DNA from: Episyrphus balteatus
Lineage: Eukaryota; Arthropoda; Insecta; Diptera; Syrphidae
Length of the DNA stretch: 64,000 bases
Assembly (NCBI RefSeq): GCF_945859705.1
Contig: NC_079134.1
Span: 62,784,437-62,848,436 of the forward strand
Direction: 5' to 3'
A program made the position numbers and the translations under genes. This document shows positions 42,210-52,149 of the stretch, one piece after another (the first letter of the stretch is position 1; each line of letters starts with the position of its first letter). The notes beneath the pieces are model-generated. The model was not told the origin of the DNA, searched no databases, and saw only the letters and a program-made list of their open reading frames with translations.

Positions 42210-44558
42210 TTATGAGCGTGGTACACTGGTTTTTAAGACAGTTTTTAATCTATTTTTATTAAAGTTTAAATCAAAAAGGTTTGAATTTAAATTTAGAAGT
42301 TTACACATGCGTGTTAAAGGTTCATGCAAGCCATAATTTGTTCGGTGTGGTGGAATATTCATTAAATCCAAGCATCGGAGGCTATAAGCACCCCCTCGAT
42401 AGTTAAAACCAACAGATTTAAGTAAATTTGGTGCATCAATTACGCCTGTGATTAACTGGTGAATGAAGATTATGTCATTGTTAACCCTCCTTTGAGCCAA
42501 AGTTTGAATCTGAAGGAGATTAATCCGATGTTCATAAGGAGGAAGATTATAAAGATCAGACCATGGCAGTCCTTTTAAGGCGAAACGAATGAAATTACGT
42601 CGTACTGATTCCAGTCTTACATTATGGGTCTCGTAAAAAGGAGTCCAGACTTGCGATGCGTACTCAAGGTGGGGGCGTACTAAACAATTGTAGAGGGAAA
42701 GAGTCACATAAGGATCTTGAAATTCTTTTGACCAACGCTTCACAAAACCTAGCATAGAGAAGGCTTTATTCACGATGACGTTGATATGGTCGGAAAAATC
42801 AAGATTATAACTAAAATTAACCCCTAGGTCTTTAAAGCTCTGAACACGCTGTAATTTGTGTTGGGATATTTTATATTCATACAAACTAGGAGCACGTTTT
42901 TTGGAAAAAGTCATTGTCTGACATTTTATTGGATTCAAAACTAAGCTATTCTTACTACACCATATATAAAAATGATTAATGTCCTCTTGCAGAAGCCTCC
43001 GATCATTAACCGATTTGATACTTTTATAAATTTTCATGTCATCTGCAAAAATGAGAATTTCGCTATGGCGAATACATAATGGGGCATCATTTATAGCTAG
43101 AATAAAAAGAAGAGGTCCTAAATGACTTCCTTGCGGAACACCTGATTTTGCGATGAACGATTTGGAGAGAGCGTCTCTGAAATTCACTTGATAAGATCTA
43201 TTTTCAAGATAAGAAGAAATCCAATTAACGAAAACTAAAGGGAAACCTAGAGTTTTTAATTTAAATTTGATAATGTCATGGGAGAGTTGGTCAAAAGCCT
43301 TAGTATAGTCCGTGTAGATACAGTCAAGTTCCTGTCCATTTTCTAATGTATTTGAGCACTTATGTAAAAAAGTAAGCAAGTTTGTAACCGTCGATCGTTT
43401 TTGCATAAAGCCATGCTGTTGAATGCATATAATTCTTTTACAGTGGAACGCCAAGCTATCGAAAACAACTTGCTCAAAAAGCTTTGGAATACAAGACAGC
43501 TTAGATATGGGTCTGTAATTGACTATATTGGATTTATCTCCTTTTTTAAAAACAGGAGTAATAAACGCTTGTTTCCAAATGCTGGGAAATTTACCTAACT
43601 TGAGAGATAATTCAAAAATAAGTTTAAGTGGAAGAGATAAAATTGACTTACAATTTTTCAAAACTGCTGCAGGAATACCATCTGGTCCGACAGAATAATC
43701 TTCATGTAGTAATGAAAGAAAATGGGATACTTTACAAGTATCAATTTAAATATTATTAAATGTAACTTGTGGGCAATTTTCTAAATAACGGAAGTAATCT
43801 ATGTCCACATTGGCGGGTATGTCAATAAAAGATTGACAGAAGTTAGTCGCAAAAGCATCGCAAATATCTGAAGTATTCTTTAAGATGTTGTTTTCATAAC
43901 TGAAATTAACTGGATAGCCATCTGATTTCTTTTTCATATTAACAAATTTTCAAAAATGTTTAGGATCTTGCTTGAGACTACTTTCCATAGAACTAAGATA
44001 ATCTGCATATAAGTTATTAGAGAGGGTTTTAAACTCTTCAAAAAGTGATATATAAATTTCTTTATTACTTGGGCACAAAGTTCTTACATAATTTTTCCAA
44101 GCTTTGTTTCTCTTATTTCGAAGAATTTTTAGCTCTTTTGTATACCAAGGATGAGAAACGTTAGAATATTTCGATCTTTTTTGTGGGACTATTTCGCTTA
44201 TACAATTGTTTAAAACACGGTAAAAGTGAGAAACAGTTATCTCAATGTCGTCCGAAGTGGGTAAATTTTCAATACCAGATGTAATGAGAATGTCGGAAAG
44301 CTGCTGATAATTAGCCTTACGAAAGTCAAAGGCAAACGAAGTGTCTTGAGGATTACTATTTTCAAGTAAATGATCGCCCAAATCCAAAAAAATTTCAAGG
44401 GGAGGGTGGTAAATATCTATGTTAGATATGGCAGTGGAAGCTTCTGTCACTACCGTATTAACAGCGTCAGATGAAAAAACTAGAGGGAGAACCTGCCAAG
44501 TTTTTTGAAGTTTTATTATTTTTAGGTTTCTTAATTGATTTCTGTTTGGATGGGACAA
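42210..44558 (-). pseudogene. LINE C ORF2 (RT), endonuclease deleted and frame broken
   Basis: The minus frame starts after ORF1 with VFSSDAVNTVV, which aligns with LINE D's LVFSSDVDN: the sequence enters at the very end of the endonuclease domain. It continues through DFRKANYQQL and WYTKELKILRNKRNKAWK. Breaks occur near 43940-43950 and at 43745. The RT is open from 43661 to the stop at 42210: FKKGDKSNIVNYRPISKL, YTDYTKAFDQLSHD, SGVPQGSHLGPLLF, FADDMKIYKS. The C-terminal part has SLYNCLVRPHLEYASQVW. It has no complete endonuclease and could not have moved by itself. Confidence 0.88.
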
Positions 44559-44570
44559 TAAATTCTTTTA

Positions 44571-45473
44571 CTAAAGTGTTAGATGGCCAAGGGCTGCAGT
44601 GATTTTAAATGAAGAAACAAAACTATCGGGCTTACTTATTTTAGAACATTTGATACATGAAGCATTTGGAATGGCTTTGGCGGCAATTAAGTGTTCGACT
44701 ATATCCTTAGACAATGTAGCCGGTAAAAGACGGGAGATAAATATCGTTTTCGGTTTAGGGACAGATTCTAAACTACTATGAGAAGGGTTATTATTATTAT
44801 TGCTTGTGGGTGTTGGGATTGAAGTTTGAGAATCGGGAGCTGGTTCAAGGGGTTTTGGAGCTGTGGAATCAAGAGATATCGGTATAATATCATTACGATT
44901 AGCAGAATCAGTTGATAAAGACACGTTGTTAATTGAATGAGATTGAGGTTCTGAGTTAATTTTAGCTTGATTGCTTCTTAAATTTGATCTTTTGGGTTCG
45001 GGGCTTACGTTATTAGTAGAGGAAGTAGGGTCACGCCCTCGTTTCTTGCTTTTCTTAGAACCAGTGGGAAGAGAGTTTGGAAGTTTAGACTTTGTGGAGT
45101 CTGAACAAAGAGGATCATCGGGTATTTCATTGGAACTTGTTGATGTTGAATTATCTACTAAATTTAAAGGAATAGAGAAGTTATTAACAGTGGAAACAAT
45201 TTTTAAGACGCTATTATTTAATTCATCAAAAACCTTAGAGATTTTGACTATTTCAGTTTTAAGGGCAGACATTTTAAAAGATAAGTTTGACAAAGAAATT
45301 TTTCTGCAATTAGCACAATACCAAAATCCTATCTCGGAGGAGACGATTTTATCAATAAGTGCAGTAGTAGCACCAACACATTTGGCGTGAAATAATTTTT
45401 CACAAGGCCCATTACATTGAAATAGGGGAGTATTACAGGGATGACCAGAGCAATTAGCATTTCCACAAGCCAT
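44571..45473 (-). CDS. LINE C ORF1 protein with PHD-like zinc finger
   Basis: 300 residues from ATG at 45471-45473. Residues ~8-58 form a PHD-type Cys/His finger (CNGPCEKLFHAKCVG, then FWYCANC). A coiled-coil-like stretch follows (~65-100), then a long Ser/Pro/Asn-rich linker with a basic patch (KKSKKRGRDP). A terminal RNA-binding-like segment opens KTIFISRLLPATLSKDIVEH. ORF1 proteins with PHD-like fingers occur in some CR1/Jockey-group LINEs. The frame ends ALGHLTL, probably truncated by the same deletion that removed the endonuclease, since only 12 bases separate it from the ORF2 remnant. Confidence 0.85.
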   Translation of the reverse strand: MACGNANCSGHPCNTPLFQCNGPCEKLFHAKCVGATTALIDKIVSSEIGFWYCANCRKISLSNLSFKMSALKTEIVKISKVFDELNNSVLKIVSTVNNFSIPLNLVDNSTSTSSNEIPDDPLCSDSTKSKLPNSLPTGSKKSKKRGRDPTSSTNNVSPEPKRSNLRSNQAKINSEPQSHSINNVSLSTDSANRNDIIPISLDSTAPKPLEPAPDSQTSIPTPTSNNNNNPSHSSLESVPKPKTIFISRLLPATLSKDIVEHLIAAKAIPNASCIKCSKISKPDSFVSSFKITAALGHLTL

Positions 45474-45482
45474 TGTTTGTAG

Positions 45483-45671
45483 TTAAAAATAAATTAAAAA
45501 AAAAAAGGAGTATATAGAAACAAATTAAAGAAAAAGGAGAAACTAAAAAAATATAAAAAATAAAAAAAAAATAAAAAATTAAAAAATTAAAACAACAAAA
45601 ACAATTAAAAGAACTGAATTATTATAAAACAATAAGAAAAAAAATAAAAAAATAAAAAAAAAGTATTTATA
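45483..45671 (-). other. A-rich leader region of LINE C
   Basis: Almost entirely A with T and few other bases on the plus strand, between the ORF1 start and the tRNA-like sequence. No coding potential. Confidence 0.5.
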
Positions 45672-45752
45672 AAATTGCCTAAACCTGGATTCGAACTAGG
45701 TACCTTCAGATCACCAATCGATGCGCAGACGCATTGAACCACCGAATAATTT
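45672..45752 (-). ncRNA. tRNA-like sequence (possible SINE head or tRNA relic)
   Basis: On the minus strand there is a B-box-like GTTCGAATCC within a pairing arm CCTAG-TTCGAAT-CCAGG. It is preceded by ATCTGAAGGTACC, resembling the anticodon-arm/variable-loop part of elongator tRNA-Met, and by GGTTCAATGCG in the D-arm position. The ends AAATTAT and GCAATTT can pair in 5-6 of 7 positions, but four extra bases sit between the T arm and acceptor. It is therefore tRNA-derived rather than a functional tRNA. Confidence 0.4.
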
Positions 45753-45790
45753 ATTTATGAGTAAACTTTAAAGTAATAAAGGGTTTTAAT

Positions 45791-48700
45791 TAGTCTATTG
45801 AATAGACCCTTTTGGATGGAACAAATTCGTTCAAGAGTTTTTATTGGCGATTATGATTCCTTGGCATACAAGAATACTCCACCCAAAAGTGCTACTAAAT
45901 CCATTGGTGCATTTCTGAGAAAACGGCAACACTGGTCGGTTTTCAGTTTTTTTGATTTAACTCGAAAACCAAGCCTGACTTTGAAATGGTTCAAAGACAC
46001 TTTTCATAGCAAATTAAATTTTCTGTCAAGTTAAGATGGTTAAAAAATTTTAAAAATTATTTTTGTCTAAAATTCTAACCTAAAATCAAAGAAAACAAAG
46101 TTAAAAAATTGACAATTTTATTTTTTTTTACTAAATCAAGGGGCATTTTGTGTATGTAGCCGGGACGTCCAAACTTTGTACTAATGAAATAAGTAGAGGT
46201 AAAATCCTTTGATAATATGCAATTTTTAATTTTTTTTGTCAAGAAACAACTTAAATGTACCTATTCAAAAATTAGCACTTTTTCTAAATTTTTGACTTTT
46301 TTAGTTAAAAGCAAGTTTTTAAAACTCGATAAAAACGTATTAATTGGTAACTTTTAGACTTTTAAAGTAAACATACTTCAAGGGATTGATTTAATATAAA
46401 CTAAATATGACAAACAAAAAAATTTATTTGCATCCTTATGGCCTTTTGTGCAATTTTGTGTATGTGCATTTTTATAAATTCGGGTCGAATGGATGGACGG
46501 AGAGCCATTAGCTTTGGTCTATTGCATAGAAGAACATTTAATACCAACTCTTTTACTGTTTTCAATGGCCTGAAAAACAATTCTTGTAAAATCCGCGACC
46601 AACGAAAAGTTTCTCTTGAAAAACGAAAAAAATACTCTAATGAGTTTGAAACAAAATAGCTCAGGGAAATTAGTAAATCAAATTGCACTTTTCGCGGGAC
46701 AAATTTTTTTCATGGAACGTATTTAGGTGAATGTCCTTATCGTAAAAGTGAATTTTTTGGGATGATAAGATATCGGGAACAGCCGCCATCTTGGAAAAGA
46801 GGTCGGTGCCGTTTTTATTTTATAACTCCATTTTTACTCATTTAAACCAAAAATGTCCGGGGGTAGACTTATTATCAATTAAATTATCTAAAAAATGATA
46901 TACAAATGAATTCCGTGAGTTAGTTAAATTCAATTTTATAGTCGGTCAAAGTCCGGGTTCTTCTCGCAAGGTTAAGACAATATGACATTTTTTCAAATAT
47001 CTGAAGAACTTTTGATTTGTTGGGGATTTTCTTAAAGTATGAATTATAGCACTTTGAATTATCTATGAAATGAGCCCTTTATCGTTACTGTAACCAACAT
47101 AATGTATAAGCCATCTAACGTCGAAATTCACATTCTACTATCCAAAAGTGAGAAAATAACAAGTTTTCTTCTATTAGACCGAGCAAATTTTTGAAGTGGA
47201 GGTATAACCAAAATATAAGTAAACAGTTTTTTAACTATATTCGTCTAAATATTGAATTCAAAGTTTGAAATCTTTAATGTTAACCTTTATATGGTTTTCG
47301 AGGTTTTAAATGAAGTGAATTTTCCAATTAATGTGAATAAGCTCAAGTGACACTATTTAAAATTCTAAATATAAGAACTGATGCCCTGTCATTTTTCCTA
47401 AACATGAACACCTCAATCTCAGCATTACGATAAGTATAACTCAAGATATGAGGTGTGTAAGCCGTTATGTTTTCGAGACTATTGTGTTTAATTTTTGATT
47501 GTTTATTTGAACTATTGAAATCCCAAATATGTTCAGTTAAAAAATCGTATATCATGACTTCGACGTTTGGTTGCCTCTACAATGTGATGGTTACAAAAAC
47601 AATAAAGGGTTCATTTCATAGATAATTAAAAGTGCTATAATTCATTCTTTAAGAAAATCCCAAACAAATCAAAAGTTCTTCAGATATTTGAAAAAATGTC
47701 ATATTGTCTTAACCTTGCGAGAAGAACCCGGACTTTGACCGACTATAAAATTGAATTTAACTAACTCACGGAATTCATTTGTATATCATTTTTTAGATAA
47801 TTTAATTGATAATAAGTCTACCCCCGGACATTTTTGGTTTAAATGAGTAAAAATGGAGTTATAAAATAAAAACGGCACCGACCTCTTTTCCAAGATGGCG
47901 GCTGTTCCCGATATCTTATCATCCCAAAAAATTCACTTTTACGATAAGGACATTCACCTAAATACGTTCCATGAAAAAAATTTGTCCCGCGAAAAGTGCA
48001 ATTTGATTTACTAATTTCCCTGAGCTATTTTGTTTCAAACTCATTAGAGTATTTTTTTCGTTTTTCAAGAGAAACTTTTCGTTGGTCGCGGATTTTACAA
48101 GAATTGTTTTTCAGGCCATTGAAAACAGTAAAAGAGTTGGTATTAAATGTTCTTCTATGCAATAGACCAAAGCTAATGGCTCTCCGTCCATCCATTCGAC
48201 CCGAATTTATAAAAATGCACATACACAAAATTGCACAAAAGGCCATAAGGATGCAAATAAATTTTTTTGTTTGTCATATTTAGTTTATATTAAATCAATC
48301 CCTTGAAGTATGTTTACTTTAAAAGTCTAAAAGTTACCAATTAATACGATTTTATCGAGTTTTAAAAACTTGCTTTTAACTAAAAAAGTCAAAAATTTAG
48401 AAAAAGTGCTAATTTTTGAATAGGTACATTTAAGTTGTTTCTTGACAAAAAAAATTAAAAATTGCATATTATCAAAGGATTTTACCTCTACTTTATTTCA
48501 TTAGTACAAAGTTTGGACGTCCCGGCTACATACACAAAATGCCCCTTGATTTAGTAAAAAAAAATAAAATTGTCAATTTTTTAACTTTTTTTTCTTTGAT
48601 TTTAGGTTAGAATTTTAGACAAAAATAATTTTTAAAATTTTTTAACCATCTTAACTTGACAGAAAATTTAATTTGCTATGAAAAGTGTCTTTGAACCATT

Positions 48701-48904
48701 TCAAAGTCAGGCTTGGTTTTCGAGTTAAATCAAAAAAACTGAAAACCGACCAGTGTTGCCGTTTTCTCAGAAATGCACCAATGGATTTAGTAGCACTTTT
48801 GGGTGGAGTATTCTTGTATGCCAAGGAATCATAATCGCCAATAAAAAGTCTTGAACGAATTTGTTCTATTTTTGCTCTGGAGCTCGGGTCTATTAAATAG
48901 ACTA
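45791..48904. mobile_element. 3.1-kb fold-back element
   Basis: Two arms of at least 1.3 kb are near-identical reverse complements, with a diverged centre of about 450 bp around 47350. The ends are TAGTCTATTGAATAGACCC and its near-complement (GGGTCTATTAAATAGACTA), each a small hairpin in itself. They fit a TA target. Mirror-image open frames (46401-46688 and 47996-48283, minus and plus) encode the same 95 residues but resemble no known family. Confidence 0.88.
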
Positions 48905-49310
48905 TAATACATGAGATTTAAATTTAATGTAAGTGAAAATATAAAATGATAAAATATTGAAAGCTTTTATGAAAAAGCGCTTAAATAGTTAAGTGGGGAA
49001 GTTATATTATTAGTCTTAATAGATCGGTTGGACAAAGAAAAAAAAAATAAAGAGAAATGAACCAATAATATGGTGGGAGAGCTTTAGGGTAGAGTTGCCT
49101 ATTTTTGGCCGTCTCCAGTTTCCGGCCACCTTTCGGAAAATCGTTATAACTAGGGATTTCATAGGGTTTATTCCAAAATTTTGCTCTTATGCTGTTCTCT
49201 TATTTGATAGAACAGCATACGAGTAATTTTGTTTCAAACTTATGGACATGAACTTTTTTTAAAACTAAAGTAAAAATAAAAGCTCTTTTGATGTTTTTGC
49301 TGGTATTGAA
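48905..49310. other. No gene seen
   Basis: Non-coding. TTGCCTATTTTTGGCCG followed by CCGGCCACC near 49096-49130 forms a weak inverted pair. Confidence 0.4.
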
Positions 49311-49313
49311 CAA

Positions 49314-49432
49314 CAGGGGTGGAATCGGCTAACTTGATAGTCAATAGTTGACAGTCAAAAACGACGTTTTTGCTCCATAGTTTGTCGTTTTTGACTATCA
49401 ACTATCGACAATCAAGTTTCACTCCAGGGCTT
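49314..49432. mobile_element. Short hairpin element, ~119 bp
   Basis: AACTTGATAGTCAATAGTTG and GTCAAAAACGAC are mirrored after an 18-base loop. Ends CAGGGGTGGAATC and CACTCCAGGG are partly complementary. Confidence 0.6.
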
Positions 49433-49447
49433 TTGCTTAACAGCAAA

Positions 49448-50323
49448 GAATTTTTGTATCTCGTTCTGTACTCTTTAAACAAAAATATGTACTATCCAAA
49501 TGGTCGAGGTAGTTCATACCAAAACATTTCATACCAATACATTTCATATCACACATTTCATCCCAACAGAATCTGTAAAAATAACAGAGTTCATTTTTTA
49601 TTTCTCTTGTTTTTTTTTGCTGTTTTTGAAAATTTTTATTGGCCAATGAAATTAGTGATTAGTGAAACTATTTAATAAAGGATGCATATAGGTAAAGTAA
49701 GTAACGCAGCCGTAGGTGTAGTGTTTATGACATCATATGGAGTTCTTTTTAGTTTTGCATATTATGGAGTGGGAAAAAGAAGAAAAATTTTGAGATGGGA
49801 GTGATTGGTTGGTTTGACATTTGAGAGATTAGTTGAAGCGTTGGCGGCACGCGGCAACGCTTTGCCAAGATCTTTATTCTTGTTTTTTTTCTGCATGAAC
49901 AATATACAGGTAGGGACATAGGTACTATTTTTTTGCATTGTTTTCCTTCCTGTTTGGGTTATTGCAAATAATTTTTTATGATTTTGGGGCGTGTGGTTTA
50001 TGTCGAATTCCTTTCAATGCAAAAATCGAATTTTCGGCGATCTTGAAGCGAATTTTCTCTGAAAATCATGTTCCATAGAAAAAAAAATCGCCTCAAACGA
50101 AGCAGAATTCGAATTTTTTTTAATCCCTCTTTTTTGAGAGATTTACACGGATTTGCACACACACTTGTAACATTTGACATTTCTCAAACGTCAAGCTGAA
50201 AAATTGCTTCGTGTTGTTTGTTTATTTGAGAACACCAACTTCAAATAAAGTGTAAATTATAATCGTTTATCGTATTTTTTTTGCGGAAAAATATGAAATA
50301 AATAAAAAAAAAACAATGTGCGA
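49448..50323. repeat. 876-bp tandem duplication, first unit
   Basis: Apparently identical to 50324-51199. The first half is derived from the 5' region of the hAT element at 55828-54940 (TTTCATACCA subterminal repeats, then AACGCAGCCGTAGGTG, then GCGGCACGC) with an internal deletion. The second half begins GTCGAATTCCTTTCAAT and belongs to another inverted-repeat family. Confidence 0.88.
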
Positions 50324-51199
50324 GAATTTTTGTATCTCGTTCTGTACTCTTTAAACAAAAATATGTACTATCCAAATGGTCGAGGTAGTTCATACCAAAA
50401 CATTTCATACCAATACATTTCATATCACACATTTCATCCCAACAGAATCTGTAAAAATAACAGAGTTCATTTTTTATTTCTCTTGTTTTTTTTTGCTGTT
50501 TTTGAAAATTTTTATTGGCCAATGAAATTAGTGATTAGTGAAACTATTTAATAAAGGATGCATATAGGTAAAGTAAGTAACGCAGCCGTAGGTGTAGTGT
50601 TTATGACATCATATGGAGTTCTTTTTAGTTTTGCATATTATGGAGTGGGAAAAAGAAGAAAAATTTTGAGATGGGAGTGATTGGTTGGTTTGACATTTGA
50701 GAGATTAGTTGAAGCGTTGGCGGCACGCGGCAACGCTTTGCCAAGATCTTTATTCTTGTTTTTTTTCTGCATGAACAATATACAGGTAGGGACATAGGTA
50801 CTATTTTTTTGCATTGTTTTCCTTCCTGTTTGGGTTATTGCAAATAATTTTTTATGATTTTGGGGCGTGTGGTTTATGTCGAATTCCTTTCAATGCAAAA
50901 ATCGAATTTTCGGCGATCTTGAAGCGAATTTTCTCTGAAAATCATGTTCCATAGAAAAAAAAATCGCCTCAAACGAAGCAGAATTCGAATTTTTTTTAAT
51001 CCCTCTTTTTTGAGAGATTTACACGGATTTGCACACACACTTGTAACATTTGACATTTCTCAAACGTCAAGCTGAAAAATTGCTTCGTGTTGTTTGTTTA
51101 TTTGAGAACACCAACTTCAAATAAAGTGTAAATTATAATCGTTTATCGTATTTTTTTTGCGGAAAAATATGAAATAAATAAAAAAAAAACAATGTGCGA
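50324..51199. repeat. 876-bp tandem duplication, second unit
   Basis: Direct copy of the preceding 876 bp with no difference that I can see, including long A/T runs. Either very recent or an assembly duplicate. Confidence 0.88.
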
Positions 51200-51611
51200 T
51201 CAAAATGTATTTTTTCCTGGCTTCTTGTGAAAAAGTCCAATTACTGTGACTTTTCTTCCCGTGATTGTCTTCAGGAAATTTTTTATATGTAAAACCACAG
51301 CATACGGTCAAAATAATTAACCATCTACTTCATCTTCACTCAGATCTTAATAATATCTCCAATTTCCTATTGATTTTGATTAAATTAAATTTAAATTACC
51401 GAAGAAAATAAACAAAATTGTTGAACAAAGGGAACTCTGTTTTATTTTGCAGAAATTGTTTTGATTTCAGCTTGACGTTCGTGTAAAAATTGTTGTCAAA
51501 TAACACACATATAATCGCAAAAAGAATTCGGTCTGTTTTCATGTTCCTTTTTAACACCAAAAATTCGATTTTTTTGAGGCGATTCAAAAAATTGAAAGGA
51601 ATTCGACATTA
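50876..51611. mobile_element. Inverted-repeat element, ends TGTCGAATTCCTTTCAAT
   Basis: The left end ATGTCGAATTCCTTTCAAT is mirrored at 51592-51611, and the next ~30 bp (AAAATCGAATTTT) also pair. The left half is shared with the 876-bp unit, where it occurs again at 50000. No coding frame. Confidence 0.6.
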
Positions 51612-51633
51612 GAAAAATATCATTGGAAGACGT

Positions 51634-52004
51634 ATGCTGCCGTGCTAAGCAAAAAGGGCGCATATCCATTTTTGTAGTTTTGAAATAAATGCATTTTACT
51701 GGTAAGGGAAAAGGTTGAGAATTGTAAATGTGCTCATTTTCAAAAATGATTTTAAGCAACTTGTAGTAGGAAAATTATAATTTTTTAGTTTACACAATAA
51801 TTATATTATATTGTTCAAGCTTCCCAAATGCGAATCTAATTTTTTTTTTAATTTTTAGAGTTAGTAATAAATGCATTTTTCTATTGAGGAATACAGCGGA
51901 GTAATATCGTTGTGCTCATCTTCATTGACTATTTTGTCAAATATGCCCTTAACTCAATTTTGAAATTTTGGCTCATGCGCCCTTTTTGCTTAGTACGGCA
52001 GTAT
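51634..52004. mobile_element. MITE, ~371 bp, ends with AAGCAAAAAGGGCGCAT
   Basis: Terminal inverted repeats of about 30 bp (CTGCCGTGCTAAGC, then AAAAAGGGCGCAT) with two mismatches. The inner part holds a weak pair of ATAAATGCATTTT. No coding frame. Confidence 0.75.
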
Positions 52005-52149
52005 GGTGTGGTGTCTATTGTGTATTTAGGTAGAGAGCGAAGGAGAGAGAAATATGTGCCAAGATCTTCATTCTTGCTTGAACAAAATTATATACATATA
52101 ACATTATACATATAGAAAGGGATATACATACCTAGCTGCTATTGTTAGA
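52005..52149 (+). repeat. hAT-derived sequence
   Basis: GTGCCAAGATCTTCATTCTTG with AGAGAGCGAAGGAGAGAG is similar in reverse orientation to 54990-55070 within the hAT element. Confidence 0.55.

Larger units (their letters stand above)
39892..45480 (-). mobile_element. LINE C: non-LTR retrotransposon with nested insert
   Basis: Minus-strand LINE with ORF1 (44571-45473), a damaged ORF2 (42210-44558) and a 3'UTR that is split by a 2-kb element (40077-42125). The 3'UTR resumes at 40076 and ends in poly(A) (poly(T) at 39892-39910). The element lacks most of the endonuclease domain. Its protein sequence is related to LINE D (56333-59714). Confidence 0.8.

Noticed and set aside
46401..48283. Twin 95-residue frames as a conserved gene pair
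   Set aside because: They are mirror images in the arms of a palindrome; identity is explained by arm symmetry, and no family motif is visible.
49370..51056. Repeated small frames in the 876-bp units
   Set aside because: Duplicated with the DNA, low complexity, and derived from non-coding hAT ends.
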